Positions 45,477-54,735 of a DNA stretch of 64,000 bases are shown here, one piece after another. Each line of letters starts with the position of its first letter. Positions within the stretch are counted from its first letter, which is position 1. The notes under the pieces were generated by a model. The model was not told the origin of the DNA. It saw only the letters and a list, made by a program, of their open reading frames with translations, and ran no database searches. Position numbers and translations under genes: made by a program. Origin of the DNA: an uncultured Flavobacteriales bacterium (GTDB lineage Bacteria > Bacteroidota > Bacteroidia > Flavobacteriales_G > Salibacteraceae); NCBI GenBank assembly GCA_943788145.1, contig CALSPD010000004.1, positions 1 through 64,000 of the forward strand, given 5' to 3'.

Positions 45477-45920
45477 TCAATTTTCATGTCGTTGTTTATT
45501 TATTAGGCTTGCTTGTAACTTGGTTGTAACATCACCTGCTTTTCGGACCCATTTAAGGAACTTCCCGTTGCCTTGACAAGCGTATGCGTGTAGTGTGTCA
45601 TTTTGATGCATATCCATACGGTAAAAGCAAGTCCAACGATCATTTGTCCTCTGAACACAAGACATTAGATCAACATCGTTATTACAAGAGTTCACCAAAT
45701 GAACAGTATACTTTTCTTCGCTAAAACCATAATTTAAGCAACTACCACCCCAATCACTTGAGCCTTTTTGAACACATTGACTCCAATCTTGTTCACTTTG
45801 ATCGAGCAAGACATGGTCAACATTTACTCGGGAGTTTATAGTTGGACTTTTAAATGAAAATGAAATCATTGCTCCCGCAATGAGTATGAATACGGTTCCT
45901 AAAAAGAAAACACTTCGCAT
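45477..45920 (-). CDS. small exported or membrane-anchored Cys-rich protein, unknown
   Basis: A 147-residue protein begun at ATG 45920 (45932 adds four residues and overlaps the TPR gene stop). One N-terminal hydrophobic segment (VFFLGTVFILIAGAMISFSF) acts as signal or anchor. The rest has six Cys, in phrases like DWSQCVQKGSSDWGGSCLNY, VNSCNNDVDLMSCVQR, RWTCFYRM and HAYACQGNGK, probably disulfide-bonded outside the cytoplasm. It resembles short bacteroidotal proteins of unknown function. It follows the TPR gene by 5 bp and should be co-transcribed with it. Confidence 0.72.
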   Translation of the reverse strand: MRSVFFLGTVFILIAGAMISFSFKSPTINSRVNVDHVLLDQSEQDWSQCVQKGSSDWGGSCLNYGFSEEKYTVHLVNSCNNDVDLMSCVQRTNDRWTCFYRMDMHQNDTLHAYACQGNGKFLKWVRKAGDVTTKLQASLINKQRHEN

Positions 45921-45925
45921 ATTTA

Positions 45926-46435
45926 CTAGCATTGATTATTAATTAATATTATCCGAGCCTCCTCGTTACCCAGTTTTTTAGATTTTTTCCAGTCCGAACA
46001 GGCACCTTTTTTATCACCCAAACCTTTTTTTGCCCAACCTCTATTATTAAAGGCATCGGAATTTGTGCGATCAATTTCAATTGCTTTATTAAAATCGACC
46101 ATGGCTTTTTCAAATTGATTCAATCTGTTGTAGGCGCTACCTCTACTAACATAGATGTCCGAATTTTGAGGATTGAGCTCTACAATTCTATCATAGTCTA
46201 AGATGGCCTTTTCATGTTCGTTGAGCATAGAATACACGAAGGCTCGTTTGAGATGCGCGTCTAAGTAATTAGGATCCAGTTGAATAGCTTCAGTGTAAAG
46301 ATCAAGTGCTTCGGACGGGTTTCCCATTTCAAGCTTTTGTTGCCCTTGCCTTAATAAATCTTCAGCTTCTTGCGCATAAATATTAAATACGCTTGATAAC
46401 AACAGAAATGTGAATATGATCTTTACTTTTTTCAT
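45926..46435 (-). CDS. exported TPR protein
   Basis: A 169-residue protein begun at ATG 46435 (the upstream ATG adds seven residues). Signal peptide ends NIYAQ. Four TPR repeats follow, e.g. ALDLYTEAIQLDPNYLDAH, AILDYDRIVELNPQNSDIY and AMVDFNKAIEIDRTNSDAF, and the end GWAKKGLGDKKGACSDW is a common TPR cap. Probably a periplasmic protein-protein adaptor. Sits between two other small exported proteins in a leftward cluster. Confidence 0.85.
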   Translation of the reverse strand: MKKVKIIFTFLLLSSVFNIYAQEAEDLLRQGQQKLEMGNPSEALDLYTEAIQLDPNYLDAHLKRAFVYSMLNEHEKAILDYDRIVELNPQNSDIYVSRGSAYNRLNQFEKAMVDFNKAIEIDRTNSDAFNNRGWAKKGLGDKKGACSDWKKSKKLGNEEARIILINNQC

Positions 46436-46458
46436 TACGGCCTCAAAATAATTCAATT

Positions 46459-46911
46459 TTATTCAAATGGCTCAGTTCTTTCATAGTCCTTTTCTACATA
46501 TAGCTGAATGAGATGTTTAAATGCCGTCTCAACACCTTTACATTTCTCCCCCTCACAGGCTACCTTGAAGTTAGTACGATCGTAAAGGATTTTTCTATCT
46601 TGTTTGAGAATTTCGCGTTCGATTCCCTTGCCGGCTTTTTCATAACATACAAGAATTATGGCCTGCTCATCTTCGGAATAGTAAATACCATCTTCATAAT
46701 TAATCATTTCAGGAAAAATATAGTCTATTCTTACCGGTGTTCCGTTCGAAGTATATTCAATTCTGAAGTTCTTTTTTTTATCAAAAATTTTACAACTTTC
46801 ATCGGCAGATGCATTTATATATTCGACTGTGTACGCTCGGTCTAGGTTCTGTGCATATATGCCGAGGTATATTAGTGAACTTAAAACAGTTAATAGGATT
46901 CCTTTTACCAT
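46459..46911 (-). CDS. exported protein of unknown function
   Basis: A 150-residue protein with signal peptide ending GIYAQ (about residue 21). The body is mostly beta-strand-like with RAYTVEYINASADESCKIF and an end VACEGEKCKGVETAFKH, with a pair of Cys. No family recognised. First of three leftward genes (with the TPR and Cys-rich proteins) and divergent from the coiled-coil TPR gene. Confidence 0.72.
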   Translation of the reverse strand: MVKGILLTVLSSLIYLGIYAQNLDRAYTVEYINASADESCKIFDKKKNFRIEYTSNGTPVRIDYIFPEMINYEDGIYYSEDEQAIILVCYEKAGKGIEREILKQDRKILYDRTNFKVACEGEKCKGVETAFKHLIQLYVEKDYERTEPFE

Positions 46912-46972
46912 GGTAGATTACTTTATAGTTAGTGTAAATTTGATGCCTCAACTTTAATTCTCATTGAGCCAC

Positions 46973-46980
46973 TATTTTTG
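46973..46980 (+). promoter_or_regulatory. -7 box TATTTTTG
   Basis: Exact TAnnTTTG match about 80 bp before the ATG at 47061 in the region between divergent genes. Confidence 0.4.
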
Positions 46981-47060
46981 TGGTCGGTTTGCAAGATTTG
47001 AACCAAAATTATCATAGTCATAAACTAAGTGTCCATTCTACTAGAAATTCTTTCAACAGA

Positions 47061-49355
47061 ATGATTCGAATTAGAGGCCTACTTCTGTGCTTTTTCGTGT
47101 CTGCATCAATGATGGGCTTCACTCAAAGTAATGAATTTATCATTACTGGAAAGTTTAAGGTTGATGGTGGTTCAAACAACGATGCTCAGATAATTCTAGA
47201 AAAGGATGGACGAAAAGTTAAAACCTTAGAAGGTGAGGCCCGCTTTGAATTGGGGCTTGATTTCCAAGCCATATATATAGTATCATTTGTCAAAGAAGGT
47301 TTTGTAACTAAAAAACTCAGGTTCGATACGCATGTGGCGGAGGAACGTATTGAGTATGGCTTTGAACCTTTCGAGTTCATGATTGAAATATTTGGGCAAT
47401 TTGATGATGTTAGCGTTGTGGTATTTAATCAACCAGTAGGCAAAATTGCCTATAGTGACTTGATTGATGAGTTTGACTATGACACGGATTATACCAAATC
47501 GATTCAGACTCAGATAGCTGAGGTAATGGAGCAGGTCGAAGAAAAAAAGGAGGAGAAGGAAACCAAATTAATAGAAGAACAAAAGAAACTTGAGGCTCAG
47601 GAAAAGCAGATCGCAAGCCTTACAAGTGCCGCTGAGAAGAGTTTGAATTCAGATAAACCAGAAGAGGCGTTGCAAAAACTAGAGGAAGCTGCCAAAATAA
47701 AGGATACACCTGAGATCAATAAAAAAATAGAGGAGACGAAGAAAAAAATTGAACAAAAAGCACAGGAGCAAGAGAAAAAGCAACAGTTTGATGGAATATT
47801 AGCTGAGGCGGAAACTGCGAAGCTAAATGGTGATTTATTGGGTGCAAAACGGTTGTATGAGCAAGCAAATGGATTAATGGAAGGCGATCCAAAAGTGAGT
47901 GAAAGTCTTGGTCAAATAAACAAACAAATTGCAGATCAGGAGCGCAATGAGGAACAGTTTAAAGCACTTGAAGGGGATGCCTTAGCAGCAAAACAAAATG
48001 GAGATTTAGCCGGAGCTATTGAAAAAGCCGAAGCGGCCTTAAAAATTAAACCCGATTCGGAACTCGAAAAGCTTGTGGCCGATTTGAAGGGTAAATTGGA
48101 AGAAGAAAAGGCCGAAAAAGCTGCTAAAGCTGAAAAGGAGAAAGAATTAGAAGCCTTAATGGCTGAAGCTTCTAAACAAAGGGACAACAGGAATTTATCT
48201 GAAGCACTCGCAACACTAGAGTCAGCAAACGCAATTTCTCCTTCGCCCAAAATACAAGGCCTAATTGACGAAATTAAGAAGGAAAAGCTTGACTTAGAAT
48301 CTGCTGAAAAGGCTGCTGCCGAGCAAAAAGAGAAGGTTGAAAACTTGCTTGATCAAGCAAAAGGTTCCTTAGAGCAGGGAGATTTAGAAACAGCGCGATT
48401 AAAAGCTCAGGAGGCGGAGGCGATAAATCGTCAAGAAGAGCTTAACGCAAAGAGTCAAGAACAAAAGCAAGAACAATACCTACAATTAATTAGTAAGGCC
48501 GACAAGGCTTTCGATAAATCTGAACTTGAAACTGCTGCGACATTATACGAGCAAGCTTTAGAGATAAACCCGAATGAAGCTTACCCAAAAGAGCGCTTAG
48601 ATGGATTGACTAGAACTTTAGCTGAGTTAGGCGAAAAAGAAAAGTCGGAAAAAATGAAAGCCGAACTTGAAGATCGGATTTCTCAATTGATAGAGGAAGG
48701 TGATGCATTGTCAAATGAGGATAAGCTGGATATGGCTCTTTCTAAATATCAAGACGCATTTAATCTGAAAAAGGATGCTAGTGTCCAGAAAATGATTGAT
48801 GCTACACAGGCTCGAATTGAAAAAAAGATCGATGAAGAAGAAAAGGCAAAAGAAGCTGCTCAAGCAATTGCAAATGGACCCAGAGAGAGCAACGAGTTAA
48901 GCGACATTATTCAAGCAGAATCAGAAAAGCAAAAAGCGGTAATTCCCGAGAAAAAACCAGTGGTTAAGCCAGTAGTATCTGAACCTAAAAAGAGCACTAC
49001 AATTCCAGGAGGAGCTGTAGTGATATCAGAGAATCGAGTTGGGAAAGAAGCGCTTGATTCACCGGCAGCTGTCATGTCAGAAGATGATGCCTATGACGGT
49101 ATGATGAAGAAGGTAGAGGAGGAGGCGTTTGAAATGCAAGTCGAGGCAGAACAACGTGTATTAAAAGAGAAATATCCGGAGCGGAAGACAACCGAAACTG
49201 AAAAGGCAGGAAACAGCATTATTACCTATGTATATATTAATCGCGGAGACTATGTGAATGTGTATAAGAAGGTTGAGCATAGTTGGGGAGGAGTTTTCTT
49301 CTTCATAGATGAACGCGCAACAAATCAAAGGTTCTGGGAACACGAGACTCAATAA
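47061..49355 (+). CDS. exported coiled-coil/TPR-like repeat protein
   Basis: A 764-residue protein begun at ATG 47061, where the signal peptide (IRGLLLCFFVSASMMGFTQ) starts; the upstream ATG at 46980 overlaps the -7 box. Residues about 20-110 form a beta-sandwich like CarboxypepD-reg (FIITGKFKVDGGSNNDAQII). Residues about 150-620 are Lys/Glu/Ala-rich helices with TPR-like units such as AETAKLNGDLLGAKRLYEQA and ATLYEQALEINPNEAYPKE, likely long coiled coils. The final about 80 residues (NSIITYVYINRGDYVNVYKK) make a small beta end. A long periplasmic scaffold or spacer seems likely. Ends in a strong shared terminator. Confidence 0.8.
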   Translation: MIRIRGLLLCFFVSASMMGFTQSNEFIITGKFKVDGGSNNDAQIILEKDGRKVKTLEGEARFELGLDFQAIYIVSFVKEGFVTKKLRFDTHVAEERIEYGFEPFEFMIEIFGQFDDVSVVVFNQPVGKIAYSDLIDEFDYDTDYTKSIQTQIAEVMEQVEEKKEEKETKLIEEQKKLEAQEKQIASLTSAAEKSLNSDKPEEALQKLEEAAKIKDTPEINKKIEETKKKIEQKAQEQEKKQQFDGILAEAETAKLNGDLLGAKRLYEQANGLMEGDPKVSESLGQINKQIADQERNEEQFKALEGDALAAKQNGDLAGAIEKAEAALKIKPDSELEKLVADLKGKLEEEKAEKAAKAEKEKELEALMAEASKQRDNRNLSEALATLESANAISPSPKIQGLIDEIKKEKLDLESAEKAAAEQKEKVENLLDQAKGSLEQGDLETARLKAQEAEAINRQEELNAKSQEQKQEQYLQLISKADKAFDKSELETAATLYEQALEINPNEAYPKERLDGLTRTLAELGEKEKSEKMKAELEDRISQLIEEGDALSNEDKLDMALSKYQDAFNLKKDASVQKMIDATQARIEKKIDEEEKAKEAAQAIANGPRESNELSDIIQAESEKQKAVIPEKKPVVKPVVSEPKKSTTIPGGAVVISENRVGKEALDSPAAVMSEDDAYDGMMKKVEEEAFEMQVEAEQRVLKEKYPERKTTETEKAGNSIITYVYINRGDYVNVYKKVEHSWGGVFFFIDERATNQRFWEHETQ

Positions 49356-49381
49356 AAAAGGGGCCAATTGGCCCCTTTTTT
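49354..49381. terminator. perfect bidirectional terminator
   Basis: AAAAAAGGGGCC-AATT-GGCCCCTTTTTT, a full 12-bp palindrome with A and T tracts, between converging genes. Confidence 0.93.
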
Positions 49382-49398
49382 ATTATTTGAAATACGTC

Positions 49399-49710
49399 TT
49401 AATTGCTTGTTTTTGAATCATCTCCATCATCAGCTTCATCATCTCCGTCTGAAACCTCTTTGATTTGAATGAGAGGCTTTTCATCAACGCCAATCAGTAA
49501 ATCCTCTCGATATACAGTAATCTGTTCTCCACCATCTGTATCAAACTTATTTGATTTATTGATCAATGCATTTTCGTCATTTAAAGAATCCCCAAGTCGA
49601 TTTGCTGCGACATCGCCATCACACAATTGCCCGTCTTGAAATTCATCCTTTTCACAAGAAATTATTCCAAGGCCTAAGCAAATTGATAATATGAATATTG
49701 ACTTTTTCAT
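49399..49710 (-). CDS. small acidic lipoprotein, unknown
   Basis: A 103-residue protein with lipobox ending GIISC (Cys19). The mature part is rich in Asp and Glu, ending EVSDGDDEADDGDDSKTSN, with a central ITVYREDLLIGVDEKPL. Probably an outer-membrane-facing lipoprotein. The family is not recognised. It lies directly downstream of the sensor kinase gene on the same strand but starts after its own gap. Confidence 0.65.
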   Translation of the reverse strand: MKKSIFILSICLGLGIISCEKDEFQDGQLCDGDVAANRLGDSLNDENALINKSNKFDTDGGEQITVYREDLLIGVDEKPLIQIKEVSDGDDEADDGDDSKTSN

Positions 49711-49761
49711 GGCTACAATGACTACGAATATAATTAAAATGTTTTTACGACAATGGAACTG

Positions 49762-52725
49762 TTAAACATTTGTTTCAATACTGAATTTTCGAGGAATAGT
49801 TATCTCAACAATTGTTCCGATAGGTTCTCCTCTTTCATTTTTCACTTCCTCCGGTCCTTTTATAGAGTAGTTTCCTTTGGTCATGGTCCGAAGCACTTCC
49901 ATTCTTTGCCTAGTAATTTTCATTCCGTTTGACACATGGATTGAGGTCCCGTTTTTAAGCGAAACGCTGGTTTCAAAGCCGATGCCATTATCAGATATTT
50001 TAATAACTAGGTCTTCGTTATTCTCCGAAATGTTAAGAATAATTACACCTTTTAAGTCGGAAGGTAAAATCCCGTGCATAATGCTGTTTTCGACAAAAGG
50101 TTGAAGGATCATTGATGGCACCAACAAATGCTCTGAGTCAAGTTCCTGTTGAATTTCAATCTCATATTCGAATCGATTCTGAAATCGCATTTGTTCGAGT
50201 TTAAGGTATAACTCCAAACGATCTAGTTCATCTTTGAGTGAAATGGCCTCAACTTGAGCACTATCTAAATTTTTTCTAACTAATGATGCAAAATTTGATA
50301 AATACATATTCGCCATTTTTTTGTCTTGAGTATTTATGTAGTATTGAATTGAGTTTAATGCGTTGAATATGAAATGCCTATTCATATGTGCATTCAGCGT
50401 TTGTTGTTCTAAACCTAAAATTTTCGCTCGATTTTGCAATTCAACAAGCTTCAATTTGCGGTTTCGTTGATTCGTCAATTGCCGATAGATGAAGTAAACA
50501 ATTAGAAGCGCTGCGAAGATTGACAAACCAATGAACCACCATGTTTTGTAAAATGGAGGCGCTATTGAAAATTTAAAGAGGGAGACGGGGTTTCCCCATG
50601 CAGTGTTCTCGAGTTTAACACGGACTTTAAATTCATAATCACCTGGAGCCAAATTTGCGTATGTAACTGAATTATCGGTGATGCTTGGCGACCAGTTTAA
50701 GTCAGAACCAATAAGTTGATAACTGTAAGAAAGCTTATCTGGGTTTGCAAAATGAATAGCCGAATATTTAAAAGTAAACCGGTTTTCATTGAACCGAAAC
50801 CGAGGCGGCGATCCGTCATCTTCTGTGTATTTATGAGCATCTATACTTTCGAAGTTCAGTAATAGATCGCTCAGTATAATTGCTGACTCAAGACGGCTAT
50901 TATCGGGGATTTTATTTGGATCGATTCGTATTAATGCACCATTCATTCCAAACCATAAGATTCCAAATTTATCACAATACGCTGCATTTTGATTGCTTTC
51001 TTGACTAACGATCCCGTCATGTTCGTTATAGCTCCTAACCAGAAAACTATCTGTATGGTTTAGAAGCTTTGTATTAATACTAAAAAGTCCATTGTCGGTG
51101 CCTATCCAAAGGGAGTTTAGAGAATCGTGGGTGAGAAAATTGATAATGTTAGAACTGGGCTTTGAGCTCAATTGAAATCGGGAGATTTTAAGCGTATTTT
51201 GCTCAATCTGAATTACACCTTCGTCAGTACCAACCCAAATGTTTTTGTCTATATCTGTTGCTAAACTACTTGAATATATATCGGTCAAGACGTGTTTTAC
51301 CGATTCACTTTCTAGGTTATAAGAATAAACTCCATAGCGAGTAGAAATCCATATTGTTTGACCTGTCTGGCAGAAGGATTTGACCTCGGATAAACCTAGT
51401 TTTTTGAAAACTATTGGAGTGAAAACCTTATCTTCTTTAACTCGAATGATTCCATCCCTTGTGCCTATCCAAACAAAGCCAGCATTGTCTTCAAAAATGC
51501 ATGAAACTCGTACAAATGGGAGGCTATCATTCAATGAGAAATCATATAGTTCACCGTTCTTGAAAATGTTAATGCCATCAGAGGTGCCAATCCACAACGA
51601 GTTTTGATAAACAGATTCCAGTGACCATACAGTATTGTTTAATAATCCATCTTCAAAGGTTATACTGGTAAATACACCATCTTTTATTCCTAGAACTCCG
51701 GCTCCGTATGTGGCAAACCAAATTGACCCGTCCTCTTGATTCTTAATGTTCATTATTTGATCCGATGTGAATCCGTCTTGGAGCGAAAAGGTTTCACTAA
51801 AACTCCCAGTATATTTTAAAATTCCCGAACCAGATGTTCCAATCCAAATGTTGGATTCGTTATCGGAGAAAATGACTTTAAGGTTATCGACTTTTGAAGG
51901 TGAAATTGATTTTATCACTTCACATTTCTCTGTCAATCGATCATATCTGATTATTCCATTCTTAGAAATAAACCACGCATTTCCTTGTTTGTCTAAACAA
52001 ATATCTTTTTGATACATACTTGTAAGTCCGTCCTCAATCGTAAGCTGGATCGTATCGGATGGGCTTATTTTGAAAATGCCATCCTGGGTCGAAGCAATCC
52101 AAATCTCATTTTCAAAAACTGCTATTTCATTGACTGAAATGTTAGGTAAAGCCACTCTTTCGCCATCAATAGTTTTAATGATTAGACCGTTTTTTGTTCC
52201 GATTAGTACTTGCTGTCCGGCTTTTTCTAATGCTCGGATGAATCCATCGTTTTCATCCTTAAATGGCAGTTGTTCAAGTGCCCCATCAACCCAGTTAAAA
52301 AGACCGTGACCATTAGAGGCTAGCATTATTCCTTGGTCAAGTTCAATCATATCAAAAACGATCACTTCCTTAAATTCATCTGGAAACGGAAACTGTTCAA
52401 TTTTTTGGTTTGTAATGCGGACGATTCCACCTTGACAAGCAATGAGAATTTCGTTTTTCGAAGTTTCGTGAATTGACGTTATAACATTGTTTAGAAGTCC
52501 ATTAGCTTTACTGAAATTTTTAAAATTGATTCCATCAAATCTGCTAACACCGCCAATAGTGGCTATCCACAGGTGACCGTCTCTTGATTGCAAGATGTCT
52601 CTAACCTGTGATTGAGCTAACCCTTCCTTTACAGAATAGGAGATAAAATGATGCCGCTGAGCCTTGGAAGCAAGGCTTAAAATGAATATTAATATGACAA
52701 GGTTGAAGCGGATAACGGATAAAAT
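49762..52725 (-). CDS. two-component-type propeller sensor histidine kinase (Reg_prop, Y_Y_Y, LytS-like kinase)
   Basis: A 987-residue sensor if it starts at the ATT at 52725. The first standard start in this frame is TTG 52593, which would delete a clear signal peptide (about LSVIRFNLVILIFILSLAS then KAQ) and the first propeller blade; upstream of it there is no ATG, GTG or TTG until the TAG at 52741. Residues about 25-680 are Reg_prop blades (DGHLWIATIGGVSRFDG, NIWIGTSGSGILKYTG). A Y_Y_Y domain is at about 690-770 and a transmembrane helix at about 775-800 (WWFIGLSIFAALLIVYFIY). The kinase has the H-box RHFIFNALNSIQYYI and the ATP box ISDNGIGFE. It should sense a periplasmic ligand and phosphorylate a LytTR-type regulator, not seen nearby. 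Confidence 0.85.
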   Translation of the reverse strand: MLSVIRFNLVILIFILSLASKAQRHHFISYSVKEGLAQSQVRDILQSRDGHLWIATIGGVSRFDGINFKNFSKANGLLNNVITSIHETSKNEILIACQGGIVRITNQKIEQFPFPDEFKEVIVFDMIELDQGIMLASNGHGLFNWVDGALEQLPFKDENDGFIRALEKAGQQVLIGTKNGLIIKTIDGERVALPNISVNEIAVFENEIWIASTQDGIFKISPSDTIQLTIEDGLTSMYQKDICLDKQGNAWFISKNGIIRYDRLTEKCEVIKSISPSKVDNLKVIFSDNESNIWIGTSGSGILKYTGSFSETFSLQDGFTSDQIMNIKNQEDGSIWFATYGAGVLGIKDGVFTSITFEDGLLNNTVWSLESVYQNSLWIGTSDGINIFKNGELYDFSLNDSLPFVRVSCIFEDNAGFVWIGTRDGIIRVKEDKVFTPIVFKKLGLSEVKSFCQTGQTIWISTRYGVYSYNLESESVKHVLTDIYSSSLATDIDKNIWVGTDEGVIQIEQNTLKISRFQLSSKPSSNIINFLTHDSLNSLWIGTDNGLFSINTKLLNHTDSFLVRSYNEHDGIVSQESNQNAAYCDKFGILWFGMNGALIRIDPNKIPDNSRLESAIILSDLLLNFESIDAHKYTEDDGSPPRFRFNENRFTFKYSAIHFANPDKLSYSYQLIGSDLNWSPSITDNSVTYANLAPGDYEFKVRVKLENTAWGNPVSLFKFSIAPPFYKTWWFIGLSIFAALLIVYFIYRQLTNQRNRKLKLVELQNRAKILGLEQQTLNAHMNRHFIFNALNSIQYYINTQDKKMANMYLSNFASLVRKNLDSAQVEAISLKDELDRLELYLKLEQMRFQNRFEYEIEIQQELDSEHLLVPSMILQPFVENSIMHGILPSDLKGVIILNISENNEDLVIKISDNGIGFETSVSLKNGTSIHVSNGMKITRQRMEVLRTMTKGNYSIKGPEEVKNERGEPIGTIVEITIPRKFSIETNV

Positions 52726-52803
52726 AAGCGCTAAATTTAACTATTCGAGCAAGTGATAATTATTGGAATTATTAAAAGGCTATTTTTGCTTCGCATTTTG
52801 AAA

Positions 52804-53699
52804 ATGATAAATCAAATACGGATTGCTTTAATCATTGTCGTTGTTTGCGCAATGTCGATTGATTCGATTGCCCAAAGAGGTAACACGGCATGGACTAAAT
52901 ATAAGCATGAGATTAGTGTTGGTTATGGGTTTAATACCTTCTTAGCGAGCATTGGTGCCAACGATAAAATTGGAACTCGCTTCATGTTACAGCGTTCTAC
53001 ATTTAATGCTTCTTATAGATATTACCTAAAAAAGCATTTGCGGTCAGAGGCTCTTTCACACACGCTTATTCAAGGAAGAATGATAAGGACATTATTGATC
53101 CAGCGAATATCAATATGCGTTTGGATTACGAATCGACAATTTCTGAGTTAGGAGGAAAGATAGAATACCATATCCGAGACGAAACTACAATGGGGCGATC
53201 TAATAAAGGTAAGGTTAGAAGAGCAAGAGGTGGAATGACAAAAGGAATAGATGTTGGATTGAGCATTTTTGGAGGTGTTGGAATTGATTACTTCCGACCG
53301 GTTGCGGAATATTATGGAGATAGGATGGTCCTAAAAAAATACGATGCTCAGGCAGGTTTTATTACTCCTAAAGATTATCGAAGGGTACATATTCATTTTC
53401 CCGTTGGTGCTCAGGCCCGACTTGTGATGGGTGAAAACTGGCGGCTAGGATTAGAAGCATGTTATCGAATTGGAATCACGAACTATATCGACAATGCCAG
53501 TTCTGTTTATTACGCTGATGGGAATCCATTTCCAGAAAGATATACGGACTACCCAGATAAGGATTTCGCAGGCGGCTATGTTTTTATGGGAAATGAGACA
53601 GGTTCCATTCCAGGTTTAGCTAGCCAAACTGGAAGAAAGAATTATTTCGTGGGTATGATGACGCTATCATATCGGATAAAAAGCTCATCTAAGAAATAA
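52804..53699 (+). pseudogene. outer-membrane beta-barrel protein (DUF6089-like), frameshifted at A-AAA-AAG
   Basis: Two frames together make one about 298-residue exported barrel. Frame 1 begins at ATG 52804 with signal peptide (to SIAQ) and VGYGFNTFLASIG, then ASYRYYLKK. At CTA-AAA-AAG (53026-53034) the sense moves to the -1 frame, which continues AVRGSFTHAYSRKNDKDIID and joins MRLDYESTISELGGKIEYHI through to the stop at 53699. Without the shift, translation ends at 53151 with non-conserved sequence. The protein resembles short DUF6089-type porin-like proteins with a final SYRIK strand. It may be a broken gene, a base missing in the six-A run, or a programmed -1 shift. Confidence 0.8.
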
Positions 53700-53731
53700 C
53701 AAGTTGTTTTTCCTGGCCGATTGGGCTTGAA

Positions 53732-54655
53732 TTAAAAGCATCGTTTAACCATCTCATCTAATTCAGGGCTTACAAGACTAGATTCATTTAGGAGTTTACG
53801 AATTACCTTAGGAGAATGCGTTTGGTCTATCAATGGCGTTATTATTTGGTTGAGCCTAGTATTTTCGGATGAAGCGTTAAGAATTTTACCTCCTCGCTCT
53901 ACGCTCAATTCAATTGGCCATTCGGCATCCTCTGAATAAAATGTGTATGCAGGACCGTAGTGGTAATTCCAACTCTCTTTGTTGTATTTTTCGTCAATTT
54001 CTCGACTGAGATCTATAGTTCCCACTTCTAAAAACGAAAATCGGGAGTTTAGCCAATTAAGCAACTCAAATAGGAAGACATCTGTATTTCCGATATCTAA
54101 CTTATCACGCAAATTACAAACCTGGCTTCGAACCGATTTCACAGACTTATCTTCATATCTGCCGCTCGAACGTTTTATTGCCTTGTTTAATTTCTCTTTA
54201 TCCGAATCATAAAGAATTGTCCCATGGTGTAAGACTCTTCCTTTACTTAGGTGCTGAGCGTTACCGGAAATTTTATAATTCTCATAAAAGAGATCATTTC
54301 TAGGCGAAATGTTTACTGTATATCCGAGCGCGTTCAAACACGCTTTAATGATTTCGAGATTTCTTTTGTATGATATGGGGTTTTCAATATCAACGAAACG
54401 GAAAAAGCTAAAATTCAAATTTCCAGAATCGTGAAAAACGGTGCCTCCACCGCTTATCCTGCGGATAATAGGGATGGCTGATTCATTGCAATAGAGTAAA
54501 TCTGATTCAGCATACGCGTTTTGATGCTTTCCGATGATAACGGATGAAGGATTCCTCCAAATTCGAATAGTCTCTTCTTCAAAATTCTTAAAATACCACT
54601 CCTCAAAAGCGAGATTTTCTTCGGCAGAAGGGTATGAATTGAAAATTAGTTTCAT
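53732..54655 (-). CDS. lplA: lipoate-protein ligase A family enzyme
   Basis: A 307-residue enzyme. Family marks are AEENLAFEEW, IRIWRNPSSVIIGKHQNAY, the signature RRISGGGTVFHDSGNLNFSF and the Lys in NYKISGNAQHL. It uses ATP to attach scavenged lipoate to carrier proteins such as those in pyruvate dehydrogenase, probably in the cytoplasm. The C-terminal domain (about 240-307) is the usual accessory domain. Divergent from the nrnA-like gene, with their two -7 boxes about 35 bp apart. Confidence 0.93.
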   Translation of the reverse strand: MKLIFNSYPSAEENLAFEEWYFKNFEEETIRIWRNPSSVIIGKHQNAYAESDLLYCNESAIPIIRRISGGGTVFHDSGNLNFSFFRFVDIENPISYKRNLEIIKACLNALGYTVNISPRNDLFYENYKISGNAQHLSKGRVLHHGTILYDSDKEKLNKAIKRSSGRYEDKSVKSVRSQVCNLRDKLDIGNTDVFLFELLNWLNSRFSFLEVGTIDLSREIDEKYNKESWNYHYGPAYTFYSEDAEWPIELSVERGGKILNASSENTRLNQIITPLIDQTHSPKVIRKLLNESSLVSPELDEMVKRCF

Positions 54656-54668
54656 TTAGGTCAAAAGC

Positions 54669-54676
54669 CAAAACTA
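54669..54676 (-). promoter_or_regulatory. -7 box TAGTTTTG of lplA
   Basis: Exact TAnnTTTG match on the minus strand, 13 bp before the lplA ATG. Faces away from the box at 54711. Confidence 0.45.
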
Positions 54677-54710
54677 AGTCAATTACAGTCGAATTAAAGA
54701 TTTAGAAATA

Positions 54711-54718
54711 TAGCTTTG
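54711..54718 (+). promoter_or_regulatory. -7 box TAGCTTTG of the nrnA-gldI operon
   Basis: Exact TAnnTTTG match 17 bp before the GTG start at 54736. Confidence 0.5.
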
Positions 54719-54735
54719 AATGCTAATTTAATTCA

